Assembly (NCBI GenBank): GCA_036009625.1
Contig: DASYLJ010000083.1
Location: 34,572 to 98,571, forward strand
Direction: 5' to 3'
DNA length: 64,000 nucleotides
Source: DASYLJ01 sp036009625
GTDB lineage: Bacteria > Desulfobacterota > Binatia > DP-6
Shown here: piece after piece, positions 27,636-35,122 of the stretch
Position numbering within the stretch: position 1 is the stretch's first letter
Layout of the letters: every line of letters starts with the position of its first letter
The notes under the pieces: model-generated
The model's input: only the letters and a program-made list of their open reading frames with translations
What the model was told of the DNA's origin: nothing
The model's database searches: none
Translations under genes and position numbers: made by a program

Positions 27636-28743
27636 CCGGCGCCTTGAACGACAGCAGGCGGCGCTCGCGCGCCGCGTGACGCTCGATGGCGAGCGTGACC
27701 AGGCGCTCGACCAGCGCGGGCAGCGGCACGCCGCTCGCCTCCCACAGCCGCGGGAACATGCTCGTGCGCGTGAAGCCGGGCATCGTGTTGATCTCGTTGA
27801 CCAACACGCGGCCGGTGGTCTTCTCGAGGAAGAAGTCGACGCGCGCCAGGCCGGAGCAGTCGACGGCGCGGAACGCGTCGAGTGCCAGCCCGCGGACGCT
27901 GTCGGCGGTCTCGCGCGGAATGCTCGCCGGGATGACGGTGCTGGCGCCGTCGTCGATGTACTTGTCGACGTAGTCGTAGAACTCGTGCGACGGCACGATC
28001 TCGCCGACGACCGACGCCTCGGGTGTGTCATTGCCGAGGACGCCGCACTCGAGCTCGCGGGCGTCGATGGCCTCCTCGACGATGACCTTCGGGTCGAACG
28101 CGGCGGCCTCCGTGAGCGCGGCGCCGAGCGCGGCGGCATTGGCGACCTTGCTGATGCCGACGGACGACCCGAGATTCGCGGGTTTGACGAAGCAGGGGAA
28201 CCCGAACGCGAATTCCACCCGGGCGGCGACATCGTCTGCCGATTCGCGGTGTGGATGGGCGACGATCCAGCGGCAGACCGGAATACCGGCGTCGCGGAAG
28301 GCCGCCTTCATCGCACCCTTGTCCATGCCGACCGCCGAGGCGAGCACGCCTGCGCCGACGTAGGGAATGCCGGCCATCTCGAGCAATCCCTGTACCGTGC
28401 CGTCTTCGCCGAACGTTCCGTGCAGCACCGGGAAGACGACATCGAGCGTCGCCGGCGGCGGACCGTCGTCGAGCGGGATGAGCGCGCGTCGTGTGGGCTC
28501 GGCGGCGAGTGTGACTTCGAGACCGTAGTCGGAGATGGGCTTCAGGTCGCGCTGCGCTTCGTCGAGGAGACGCAGGCTCTCGAGACCCGTCCGCCATCGT
28601 CCTTCGCGCGTGATCGCGATCGGAACGACTTCGAACCGCGTCGCGTCGAGTGCGCCGATGACCGTCGCCGCGGAACGCAGCGACACTTCGTGCTCGCCGG
28701 ATCGGCCACCATAGAGCACCCCGACCCGCGTCCGCCTCGTCAT
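27598..28743 (-). CDS. ddl: D-alanine--D-alanine ligase
   Basis: An ATP-grasp ligase joining two D-Ala for peptidoglycan precursors in the cytoplasm. The 381 residues start with VGVLYGGRSGEHEVSLRSA (D-Ala binding), then HGTFGEDGTVQGLLE, FVKPANLGSSVGISKV and the metal-binding VLVNEINTMPGFTRTSMF. All key motifs are intact. It is convergent with the D,D-carboxypeptidase gene, whose product removes the same D-Ala. The upstream 470 bases are gene-free and may carry its promoter. Confidence 0.96.
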   Translation of the reverse strand: MTRRTRVGVLYGGRSGEHEVSLRSAATVIGALDATRFEVVPIAITREGRWRTGLESLRLLDEAQRDLKPISDYGLEVTLAAEPTRRALIPLDDGPPPATLDVVFPVLHGTFGEDGTVQGLLEMAGIPYVGAGVLASAVGMDKGAMKAAFRDAGIPVCRWIVAHPHRESADDVAARVEFAFGFPCFVKPANLGSSVGISKVANAAALGAALTEAAAFDPKVIVEEAIDARELECGVLGNDTPEASVVGEIVPSHEFYDYVDKYIDDGASTVIPASIPRETADSVRGLALDAFRAVDCSGLARVDFFLEKTTGRVLVNEINTMPGFTRTSMFPRLWEASGVPLPALVERLVTLAIERHAARERRLLSFKAPVSATPQSSVASR

Positions 28744-28789
28744 CTCTCGCTTCTGGCACCGGGCGCGGGGGCTTACAAGTGGGCCTTCG

Positions 28790-28810
28790 CGTCGCGCGTG
28801 ACGCGCGACG
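28790..28810. promoter_or_regulatory. perfect inverted repeat upstream of ddl, possible operator
   Basis: CGTCGCGCGT, one G, then ACGCGCGACG: 10-bp arms with a single-base centre, 47 bases upstream of the ddl start codon. The symmetry and position fit a dimeric regulator site, but the composition is simple CG, so chance or a hairpin in the leader is possible. Confidence 0.4.
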
Positions 28811-28926
28811 TGATTGGCATGGATGGGTCGTCATTCGTACCAAAGTCGCAGTCCCGACTTCCTGCCGCGTTCTCACGCGAGGTCGTGTTGCAACGCCCTG
28901 AATCCGTTCAAGCTCTATCTTTCTGC

Positions 28927-28956
28927 TTGACAGCTCGGCCACCCGTCCGCTAATAC
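28927..28956 (+). promoter_or_regulatory. strong sigma-70-like promoter, plus strand
   Basis: TTGACA at 28927-28932 and TAATAC at 28951-28956 with an 18-base spacer, followed by a GC-rich discriminator (GGGCGCGC) as in rRNA-type, growth-controlled promoters. No plus-strand gene follows: the next gene (29213) is on the minus strand. It would transcribe the rest of the gene-free region. Confidence 0.5.
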
Positions 28957-29100
28957 GGGCGCGCTCTCAACGAACAACTCGTCCTTCCTGAACTCCCTCC
29001 TCGACGTCTCACGTCGTACCGATTCATCAGCACCGGCGGTCGTCGTACGTCTTCGGTCCGGGTTCATCGACGGACTCTCACTCGAACTTTCGCGCACAGC

Positions 29101-29208
29101 AGGGACGCCGCGGCGGAGGCCCGGGAGTGGTGGACAGGGCGGGGTGGGACGTCAGCCGTAAAGGACGCGTCACGGGGCGGCCCCCCGGGCCTCCACCGCG
29201 TCGTCCCC
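29101..29208 (+). ncRNA. long imperfect hairpin, candidate structured RNA or terminator
   Basis: Arm 29101-29125 pairs with 29184-29208 over 25 positions with three mismatches (core GGAGGCCCGGG/CCCGGGCCTCC), around a 58-base loop. It lies downstream of the promoter at 28927, so a transcript of about 250 bases would end in this stem. There is no U-tract after it. Family unidentified. Confidence 0.35.
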
Positions 29209-29212
29209 GCTG

Positions 29213-29629
29213 TCACGCAGGCGGCAGCGCGCGTGGATCGATCGGCTGTCCGTACGAGAACTCCACCTGGTTCCCGTCTGGATCCGCGACGATACAGAAG
29301 TATCCCACCACCGGTCCGGCGTAGAGCGGCTCCGACACTAGGATGTTCTCGGCGTGCGCCATCGTCGCCGCCGCGTCGACTTCATCGCGCGAGCCGAGCG
29401 CGAACCCCAGGTGCAGCATCGACGAGTGCGCCGGCGCGTGCGCGTCGTGCTGCTCGATGCAGACCAGCACGAAGCGCGGATCGTGCTCGACCTCGCTCAA
29501 CCACGCCACGCGGACGCCGTGGTCGGTGCGATCGTGGACGACGTGGAGCTGCGCGTGCCGAGAATAAAACGCGATCGTGCGCGCGACGTCACGGACTGCG
29601 AGCGCCACGTGCGTCAACGCCGGCTTCAT
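29213..29629 (-). CDS. VOC/glyoxalase family protein
   Basis: A 138-residue vicinal-oxygen-chelate protein with two beta-alpha-beta-beta-beta units. Probable metal ligands are His7 (LTHVALAVRD), His in SSMLHLGFAL and Glu in NQVEFSYGQP. It may be a lyase, dioxygenase or resistance-type protein; the sequence does not decide. The ATG overlaps the stop of the upstream DHH phosphoesterase gene by 4 bases (ATGA), so they are co-translated. Confidence 0.88.
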   Translation of the reverse strand: MKPALTHVALAVRDVARTIAFYSRHAQLHVVHDRTDHGVRVAWLSEVEHDPRFVLVCIEQHDAHAPAHSSMLHLGFALGSRDEVDAAATMAHAENILVSEPLYAGPVVGYFCIVADPDGNQVEFSYGQPIDPRALPPA

Positions 29630-30573
29630 GCAAGCTGCTTGCCCACCCGATCGGCGATCAGCTCCGAGACCGCGGTGCGAAGATCGGGAATCTCGCAGCC
29701 CGCAGCGGCGGCATGTCCGCCACCGCCGAGCGACTGCGCCAGCACCGACAGATCGACCTGGCAGTCCGGTGATCGTCGCAGGCTCACCGCCAGGCTCTTG
29801 GCGTCGTAGAGCGCGAACACGGCACCCGGCGTCTTCTTACCCCAGGCATCGGCAATCTCGCTCGGATGACCGTCGCACATGGCGGTGACCAGCAGCACCT
29901 CGCCGATCTTCCGTTCGACGCGGCTGGCGTCGGCGACGGCGAAGCTGCGCGCTATCTCGGCGGCGACGCGCTCGCGTGCCGCGGTCATGCGTGGGGAGTA
30001 CTCGACGCGCTCGTCGAGCTGGAGGAAATCGTCGTAGGCGTCCGGTCCGAGGACGCGCACCACCCACGCCAGCTCGCGCGAGCCCGGCACGCGGTGCAGC
30101 CAGCGATCGTTGTCGTCGGCCATGGCGACGACGGGGGCGAACGATGCGAACGTGGGTGGTGTTCGATGCTCGTCGGATAATCGGCGCGCGAGATATTCGT
30201 ACGTGAGGCGCGAGGCGGCGAACTCCTCGCTCAGCACCTTGTCGGTGAACGGCACGTCGATCTTGCCGGTGCGATGCCGCTCCAGCGCGGTGCGATGATG
30301 ATCGATCCAGAAGATGCGCATGCCGTCGGCGGCGAGCTGTCGGAGGTGCGCGTCTGTCTCGGGCTCGCGCCAGGAGATGTCGGTGACCCAGAGCTGGCTG
30401 TCGCGTCCCTCGACGCGACGGACGTCGCGCAGGGTGGCGTCGATCTCGCTGTTGCTGGCGAAGGTCGCGGTGACGTCGGCGTCGTCGCCGAAGTAGCGCG
30501 CGACCGCCGCCGCTGCGGTGACGCCGTCGAGACAGTGGGGGCCGTGGCTGACGATCTGTACGTGCGGTCGCAT
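29626..30573 (-). CDS. DHH/DHHA1 phosphoesterase family protein
   Basis: A 315-residue protein related to DHH phosphoesterases (NrnA/RecJ superfamily), which hydrolyse short oligonucleotides or cyclic dinucleotides using Mn. SHGPHCLDGVTAAA carries the first metal motif in a changed form, WVTDIS the second Asp, WIDHHRTA the DHH motif, and SLGGGGHAAAAGCEI the DHHA1 glycine motif. ATG 30573 is the family-like start. DUF488 gene ends 10 bases upstream on the same strand. Confidence 0.88.
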   Translation of the reverse strand: MRPHVQIVSHGPHCLDGVTAAAAVARYFGDDADVTATFASNSEIDATLRDVRRVEGRDSQLWVTDISWREPETDAHLRQLAADGMRIFWIDHHRTALERHRTGKIDVPFTDKVLSEEFAASRLTYEYLARRLSDEHRTPPTFASFAPVVAMADDNDRWLHRVPGSRELAWVVRVLGPDAYDDFLQLDERVEYSPRMTAARERVAAEIARSFAVADASRVERKIGEVLLVTAMCDGHPSEIADAWGKKTPGAVFALYDAKSLAVSLRRSPDCQVDLSVLAQSLGGGGHAAAAGCEIPDLRTAVSELIADRVGKQLA

Positions 30574-30583
30574 GTGGGCGCGA

Positions 30584-31129
30584 TTATGGACGATCGTTCC
30601 GCCCGAGCGCCAGTTGCCCGCCGTCGTAGACGAGCCGATCGCCGTCGATGCGGGCGAAGGCGGTGAGCCGATGTTGGTTGGACGACGTGTTGCTCAGGAT
30701 GTGCGTCACCGGCACGCCGCGCGCGACCAGCGCATCGGCGATGAGCTGACGATGGCAGCGCCAGGGCACCGCCTCGGCGCACATGATGGCGGTGGGACGT
30801 TCGCCGGCCAGGGCGAGCAGGGCATCGAGGCCGGTACGGAACTCGTCGCCGTCCATGTGATCGGCGTAGCCGCGGAACCCGGGCTCGCGCCAGACGGTGT
30901 GCGGCGAGTCGGGGCGGGCAGGGCGTCGACCGCCGAGCGCGGGGAGCCAGTCGTAGCGTCGGCCGGTGCCCGCGAGCGATGCCGCCAGGGCGTCGGAAGC
31001 GAAATGCGGATGCCGGCGCGAGGCCGGGAACCGTCGCACGTCGACCAGACCCGCGAGGCCGTGTGCCTCGAGCAGTGCCAGGAATTCGTCGAGCGATCGG
31101 GTCGAGTGACCGAGGGTGTGGACGATCAC
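30584..31129 (-). CDS. DUF488 family protein
   Basis: A 181-residue DUF488 protein: TLGHSTRSLDEFLALLE at the N terminus, VDVRRFPASRRHPHF, and IMCAEAVPWRCHRQLIADAL with the conserved Cys and Arg/His. The family is widespread and uncharacterised, with a proposed link to nucleic acid chemistry. The GTG at 31129 directly precedes the conserved first strand. The gene is divergent from the lipoprotein gene at 31155 (25-base gap). Confidence 0.88.
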   Translation of the reverse strand: MIVHTLGHSTRSLDEFLALLEAHGLAGLVDVRRFPASRRHPHFASDALAASLAGTGRRYDWLPALGGRRPARPDSPHTVWREPGFRGYADHMDGDEFRTGLDALLALAGERPTAIMCAEAVPWRCHRQLIADALVARGVPVTHILSNTSSNQHRLTAFARIDGDRLVYDGGQLALGRNDRP

Positions 31130-31154
31130 GGGCCGAGTGTAGCAGAACCGTCGG

Positions 31155-31922
31155 ATGCGGTGGCTCCTCGTGCTCATGACAGCCCTCGTCGCCTGCCCCG
31201 CGCCGAAGCGCTTCGCCGTCGAGCGGCCGGACATGCAGTGCAGCCGGGCGGCACGGGTGGTTCGCCGCACGATGGTGGAGCTGGGCTACACCATCACCGA
31301 GATGGTCGAGCCCAGCAGCGGACGCGCCGGCGTGGTGGGCGGCACCAAGACGGCGGCCGACGGCAGCACCGACCGCGGCCGTGTCCGCATCATCTGCACC
31401 ATCAACGGCGTCGAAGCGCAGCCCATCGAGGACTCGCTGCTGCCGAACTACGAGTTCAGCCGGAAGTTCGGCTACAGCTTCCGCGAGCTGGCGCAGCGGC
31501 CCGACGTCGAGACGCCGCGTGTGGAGGCGGGCCTGCAGACGCTGGTCGAATCGATGGACAACTACCAGGCGCGGCTCGACCTCGGCAGCAACGCGACCGG
31601 CGGCGATGCGGTGCTGATCCGCGTGACGATCCGCAACGGCACCGATCGTGCCGTCGCGCTCGATGCCGCGGGCATCACGCTCTCGACCGCCGACGGCAAA
31701 CCGGGCGTCCAGCTGAAGGGCGCCGCATTCGATGCCGCGCTGGCCTCGGGGCCGGCGGCCGACCGCGTGCGCGCCGAGCGCCTCGATCGGGTCGAGGTGG
31801 CTCCCAACTCGACGGCAGTGCGCTTCCTGCTCTATCCGGCGGGTCGGTGGGTGGACGCGCAGATATCGATCGAGGACGTCGAGACCGGCGAGACCGAGGG
31901 CTTCGTCTCCGCCGTACAGTAG
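31155..31922 (+). CDS. hypothetical lipoprotein, 255 aa
   Basis: A short signal (MRWLLVLMTALVAC) ends in a lipobox with Cys14, so the product is probably an envelope lipoprotein. Residues 30-95 have a beta-rich domain (MVELGYTITEMVEP; RVRIICTINGVEAQPIEDS) and the C-terminal half (VLIRVTIRNGTDRAVALDA; VRFLLYPAGRWVDAQISIED) looks like an immunoglobulin-type beta sandwich. I recognise no family. Convergent with the TPR protein, 9 bases apart. Confidence 0.8.
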   Translation: MRWLLVLMTALVACPAPKRFAVERPDMQCSRAARVVRRTMVELGYTITEMVEPSSGRAGVVGGTKTAADGSTDRGRVRIICTINGVEAQPIEDSLLPNYEFSRKFGYSFRELAQRPDVETPRVEAGLQTLVESMDNYQARLDLGSNATGGDAVLIRVTIRNGTDRAVALDAAGITLSTADGKPGVQLKGAAFDAALASGPAADRVRAERLDRVEVAPNSTAVRFLLYPAGRWVDAQISIEDVETGETEGFVSAVQ

Positions 31923-31931
31923 CCAGGTCGG

Positions 31932-34052
31932 CTACTTGCAGACTTCTGCCTCCATCGTCTGCAGCCGCTTCGCGAGCTGATCGCCGCCCGTGCTGGTCGC
32001 CCGTCCGCGCGACGACTTGAGGATCTGGCACGCCTCCGGCTTCCGGTTGCTGTCCTTCAGCAGCGTCACCTGGGCGACGCGCGCCTCGTACCACGACGTG
32101 GCCCCTGTCGGGCTGGCGTCGAGGACGCGGCGCCAGTAGGCGAGCGCCGCGTCGACGTCGCCCGCAGCAGCCGCGGCCTTGGCGGCACCGCGGAGTGCCT
32201 CGGCCGACGTCGGCTCGGTCTGCAGCACCTCTTCGTAGAGCTTTCGTGCCGCGGCGCCGTCGCCGCTCTTCAGCTCGAGGTCGGCGAGCGTGACCTTGTC
32301 GGCGGTGCCGCCGCCGCTCTGGAGCAACGCGGCGTAGACCTTGCGCGCGAGCACCAGCGCCTGCTGGCGGTCCGCTGGCTCACCGCGTTCGGTGCGCGCC
32401 GCGAGGTCGCGACCGAGCCGGGCGAGCGTCTTGCTGCGCTCGGTGCTGCCACCGGCGGCGAGATACGCGTCGAGGTCGGCCGTGGCGTCGGCGAGCTGGC
32501 CGAGCGCCACCTTGGCGGCGAGCCGAGCCTCGACGGCTTTGGGCAGCAGCTCCTTCTGCGACGGGTAGTTCTTCTCGAAGTCGGCCAGCAGGGCCAGCGT
32601 GGTGTCGTGCGCCGGCGGCGTGGTGCCGGCGGCGGCGAGCGCACCCATCAGGGCCGCGCGTGCGACCAGTGCCTCGTCGCCACCCTTGGCCGGCGTCGCC
32701 TTCACGAACGCGTCGAGATCGGCGACGAGCTGCGCGCGCTCGGCCGGTGGTGTCTTCGGACCGAGCGCGTTGACGCGGCACTCGAGCGACGCCATCTTCG
32801 CGCGCGCGGCGAACGGCCCGGCGGGAACCTGCACCAGCTCGGTGGCCGCCTTCACGCAGTCGCCCTTGGTTCGATAGAGGTCGCCGAGCAGCCAGTGCGC
32901 CTCCGCGGCGCCGTCGGTCTTCCCGAAGCGCTGCAGGTAGCTGGCGAGCGCCTCCTCGAACGCGGGTGTCGCGGCGGGGTTGTTGGCGCGCACCATGTCG
33001 AGGGCGCGGATGCGGTAGTACGCCGCCTCGCGTGCCCGGTCGCTGTTGGGGAACTCCTTCAGGAACTCGGCGAAGAGGTCGGCCGCCTCCTGCGGCTTGC
33101 CGCCGTTCAGCCGGCAGCCCGCCTCCATGAAGAGGATCTCGGGCCGATAGCGCGCGCGCCCACCGTCGTTGACGTTGTTGCTGGCGGCGGCCAGCGGCGC
33201 GACGTCGGCGCAGCGGCCGCGATCGACGGCGAGCTGCGCCTGCAGCCACAGCCCGTAGCTCGAGCGGTCGCCGAGCTTATCGGCGACCATCGTCGCGATG
33301 CGTCCCTGCCAGGCACCGCCGCGCGCGGCGAGACCGCGTGCCAGCGTCGCTGCGTCCTTCTCGGCAGCGGCGTCGCCGGGGACTTTGGGCAGTCGCTCGG
33401 CGAGCCCCGTCGCCAGCACCTCGGGATCGTCGGGCGCAGGCTGGGGCGGCGCTTCGGGCGCCTTGCCTCCGGCCTTGCGACGCGCGACCTCCGCCAGCGC
33501 GGCCTTCGCGCGCGACGCGGTCTTCGCTTCCGACGACGCCTGCTCGAGGTCGGCCGTCGCTTTCCCCCAGTCGCCCATGTCCATGTAGGCGAGGCCGCGA
33601 CCGTACAGGCTCTCCGACGAGATCTCCGGCACGCCGGCGACATCGGTGAACTGCGAGAAGCCGTCGACGGCCTTCTGCAGCAGCGCCTTCTTCTTCGGGC
33701 CGTCGCCGACGAGCTGCGCGCCCTGATAGCGCACCCAGGCGAGGTGGTACGCGACCACCAGCCCCTGCACCTCGAGCTGCTGCCAGCGCTCGCTCTCGAA
33801 GAGCGTCTCGAGGTTGCCGTCCGACTCGACGTCCTGGTCGCGCAGCTTGTCCTGCGTGTTCTCGATCTCGGTGGCGGCGGCGGCGAGGTCGCGCTCGAGG
33901 CCGGGGAACTCGCTGGCGGCGCGATCGCGCTGGCCGCGCTCGAGCTGCTCGTAGAACGCCTTGGCGCGCGACTCGAGCCCCGGGACGTTCTGCGCCGCCA
34001 CCGGTTGCGCCGCCAGCAGCAGGAGCGCCGGCAGCCAGCGGCGGATCGTCAC
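31932..34052 (-). CDS. secreted TPR-repeat protein of the ExbBD operon
   Basis: A 706-residue periplasmic protein: signal peptide to about residue 20 (LLLLAAQPVAA), then Ala-rich helical repeats of TPR type along the whole length (for example ESLYGRGLAYMDMGDWGKAT and REAAYYRIRALDMVRANNPA). TPR proteins scaffold envelope complexes. The GTG start overlaps the exbD stop in GTGA, so it is made with the ExbB/ExbD/VWA set. It may couple the motor to an outer membrane or peptidoglycan partner; that is inference. Confidence 0.88.
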   Translation of the reverse strand: MTIRRWLPALLLLAAQPVAAQNVPGLESRAKAFYEQLERGQRDRAASEFPGLERDLAAAATEIENTQDKLRDQDVESDGNLETLFESERWQQLEVQGLVVAYHLAWVRYQGAQLVGDGPKKKALLQKAVDGFSQFTDVAGVPEISSESLYGRGLAYMDMGDWGKATADLEQASSEAKTASRAKAALAEVARRKAGGKAPEAPPQPAPDDPEVLATGLAERLPKVPGDAAAEKDAATLARGLAARGGAWQGRIATMVADKLGDRSSYGLWLQAQLAVDRGRCADVAPLAAASNNVNDGGRARYRPEILFMEAGCRLNGGKPQEAADLFAEFLKEFPNSDRAREAAYYRIRALDMVRANNPAATPAFEEALASYLQRFGKTDGAAEAHWLLGDLYRTKGDCVKAATELVQVPAGPFAARAKMASLECRVNALGPKTPPAERAQLVADLDAFVKATPAKGGDEALVARAALMGALAAAGTTPPAHDTTLALLADFEKNYPSQKELLPKAVEARLAAKVALGQLADATADLDAYLAAGGSTERSKTLARLGRDLAARTERGEPADRQQALVLARKVYAALLQSGGGTADKVTLADLELKSGDGAAARKLYEEVLQTEPTSAEALRGAAKAAAAAGDVDAALAYWRRVLDASPTGATSWYEARVAQVTLLKDSNRKPEACQILKSSRGRATSTGGDQLAKRLQTMEAEVCK

Positions 34053-34465
34053 TCCGAGGCCAGGGCGAATCCGGTCGCGCCCGCCTCCTTCGACAGGCTC
34101 AGCACGCGCATGACCTCACCCAGGACCACCTCGCGGTCGCCGGCCAGGATCACGACCTTCTCCTTCGACTTCGACAGCGCATCCTTCAGGACGGTGGCGA
34201 TCTGCGCGTCGTCACCCGTCACCGGACGGTCGTTGATGAAGATCTCGTGCGACGGCGTCATCGTCACCGTCACGCCCTGGGTTTCCTGGTCTTCCTGCGC
34301 CGCCTCGGGCAGCTCGACGTCGGCGGGCTTCATCATGGCCGACGTGGTGATCATGAAGATGATCAGCAGCACCAGGAAGACGTCGGTGAGCGGCGTGACG
34401 TTGATCTCGGCGACGATCGCGCGCCGTCCGTTACCACGCCCGCGGCCCTGACTACTGAACGCCAT
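34049..34465 (-). CDS. exbD: ExbD/TolR family biopolymer transport protein
   Basis: A 138-residue inner-membrane protein with one transmembrane helix (about 27-46) bearing the proton-path Asp in NVTPLTDVFLVLLIIFMIT, and a periplasmic domain (VTMTPSHEIFINDRPV; KVVILAGDREVVLGEVMRV). With ExbB it converts proton motive force into movement of a TonB-like partner. The start ATG overlaps the end of exbB by 14 bases, and the TPR gene overlaps downstream. Confidence 0.95.
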   Translation of the reverse strand: MAFSSQGRGRGNGRRAIVAEINVTPLTDVFLVLLIIFMITTSAMMKPADVELPEAAQEDQETQGVTVTMTPSHEIFINDRPVTGDDAQIATVLKDALSKSKEKVVILAGDREVVLGEVMRVLSLSKEAGATGFALASE

Positions 34466-35105
34466 GGGCCCTCCGCGCCGCCGACACCGCCTCGAGCACG
34501 CGACCGCTGCCGATGCGGAGCGCGGCGTCGATGCGATCCACCCGTGCCTGGAAGTAGTTGTAGAAGACGACGGCGATGATGCCGACGCCGAGGCCGAGCG
34601 CGGTGGCGATGAGCGCCTCGGAGATGCCGCTGGCGACGACGCCGAAGCCGCCGGTGCCCGCGAGCGCGATGGCGTGGAAGGCGCGGATGATGCCGAGCAC
34701 GGTACCGAACAGCCCGATGAACGGCGCCGCCGAGCCGATGGTGCCGAGCAGCCACAGGTTCGAGCCCGCGCCCTGCACCTCTTCGAACGTGCGCTCGGTG
34801 GCGACGCGTTCGAGCTCGGGCAGCGGCACGCTCTGCTCACCCTCGATCAGGTCTTCGTAGACGCGACGGGCGGGGCAGAGCCGATGCTTGCGCACGGCTT
34901 CGATCGCGGCGTTGACGTCGCCGCGCGCCAGCACCGGCACGACCGCGGCGGTGAGCTTCGCGGTCGACGAGATCACGCCGCGCAGGCTCCACACACGTTC
35001 GAGCACGATGCCGAGCACGAGCACCGAGCAGACTAGCAGCGGGTACGTCGACAGGGCGCCCTGCTGGATCAGGGCGACGAAATCGAGATTGGGGGCTTGT
35101 TCCAT
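34452..35105 (-). CDS. exbB: MotA/TolQ/ExbB family proton channel protein
   Basis: A 217-residue inner-membrane protein with three predicted transmembrane helices (about 20-42, 120-145 and 160-185). The conserved ExbB/TolQ core is GSAAPFIGLFGTVLGIIRAFHAIA followed by GISEALIATALGLGVGIIAVVFYN, the channel-lining segment. AAGGAG at 35114-35119 (minus) lies 8 bases before ATG 35105, which is preferred over ATG 35126. It sits between the VWA/TonB-like gene and exbD. Confidence 0.95.
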   Translation of the reverse strand: MEQAPNLDFVALIQQGALSTYPLLVCSVLVLGIVLERVWSLRGVISSTAKLTAAVVPVLARGDVNAAIEAVRKHRLCPARRVYEDLIEGEQSVPLPELERVATERTFEEVQGAGSNLWLLGTIGSAAPFIGLFGTVLGIIRAFHAIALAGTGGFGVVASGISEALIATALGLGVGIIAVVFYNYFQARVDRIDAALRIGSGRVLEAVSAARRAHGVQ

Positions 35106-35113
35106 GACGGATG

Positions 35114-35119
35114 CTCCTT
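35114..35119 (-). promoter_or_regulatory. ribosome binding site deciding the exbB start
   Basis: AAGGAG on the minus strand, 8 bases before ATG 35105; it would lie inside the coding frame if ATG 35126 were used. Confidence 0.65.
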
Positions 35120-35122
35120 GGT

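Larger units (their letters stand above)
28744..29212. other. gene-free region with promoter and inverted repeats
   Basis: No open frame here has family resemblance or believable codon use. It contains a perfect 10-bp inverted repeat (28790-28810), a sigma-70-like plus-strand promoter (28927-28956), a small hairpin CGACGT-CTC-ACGTCG (29002-29016) and a 25-bp imperfect inverted repeat (29101-29208). The middle is less GC-rich than the flanks. I found no match by eye to tRNA, tmRNA, RNase P or SRP RNA. Confidence 0.6.

Noticed and set aside
28915..29097. 60-codon minus-strand frame in the gene-free region
   Set aside because: Ser/Arg-rich, no homology by eye, overlaps the promoter candidate on the other strand.
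29127..29324. Short plus-strand frame across the end of the gene-free region
   Set aside because: Runs antisense into the VOC gene, Pro/Arg-rich, no ribosome binding site.
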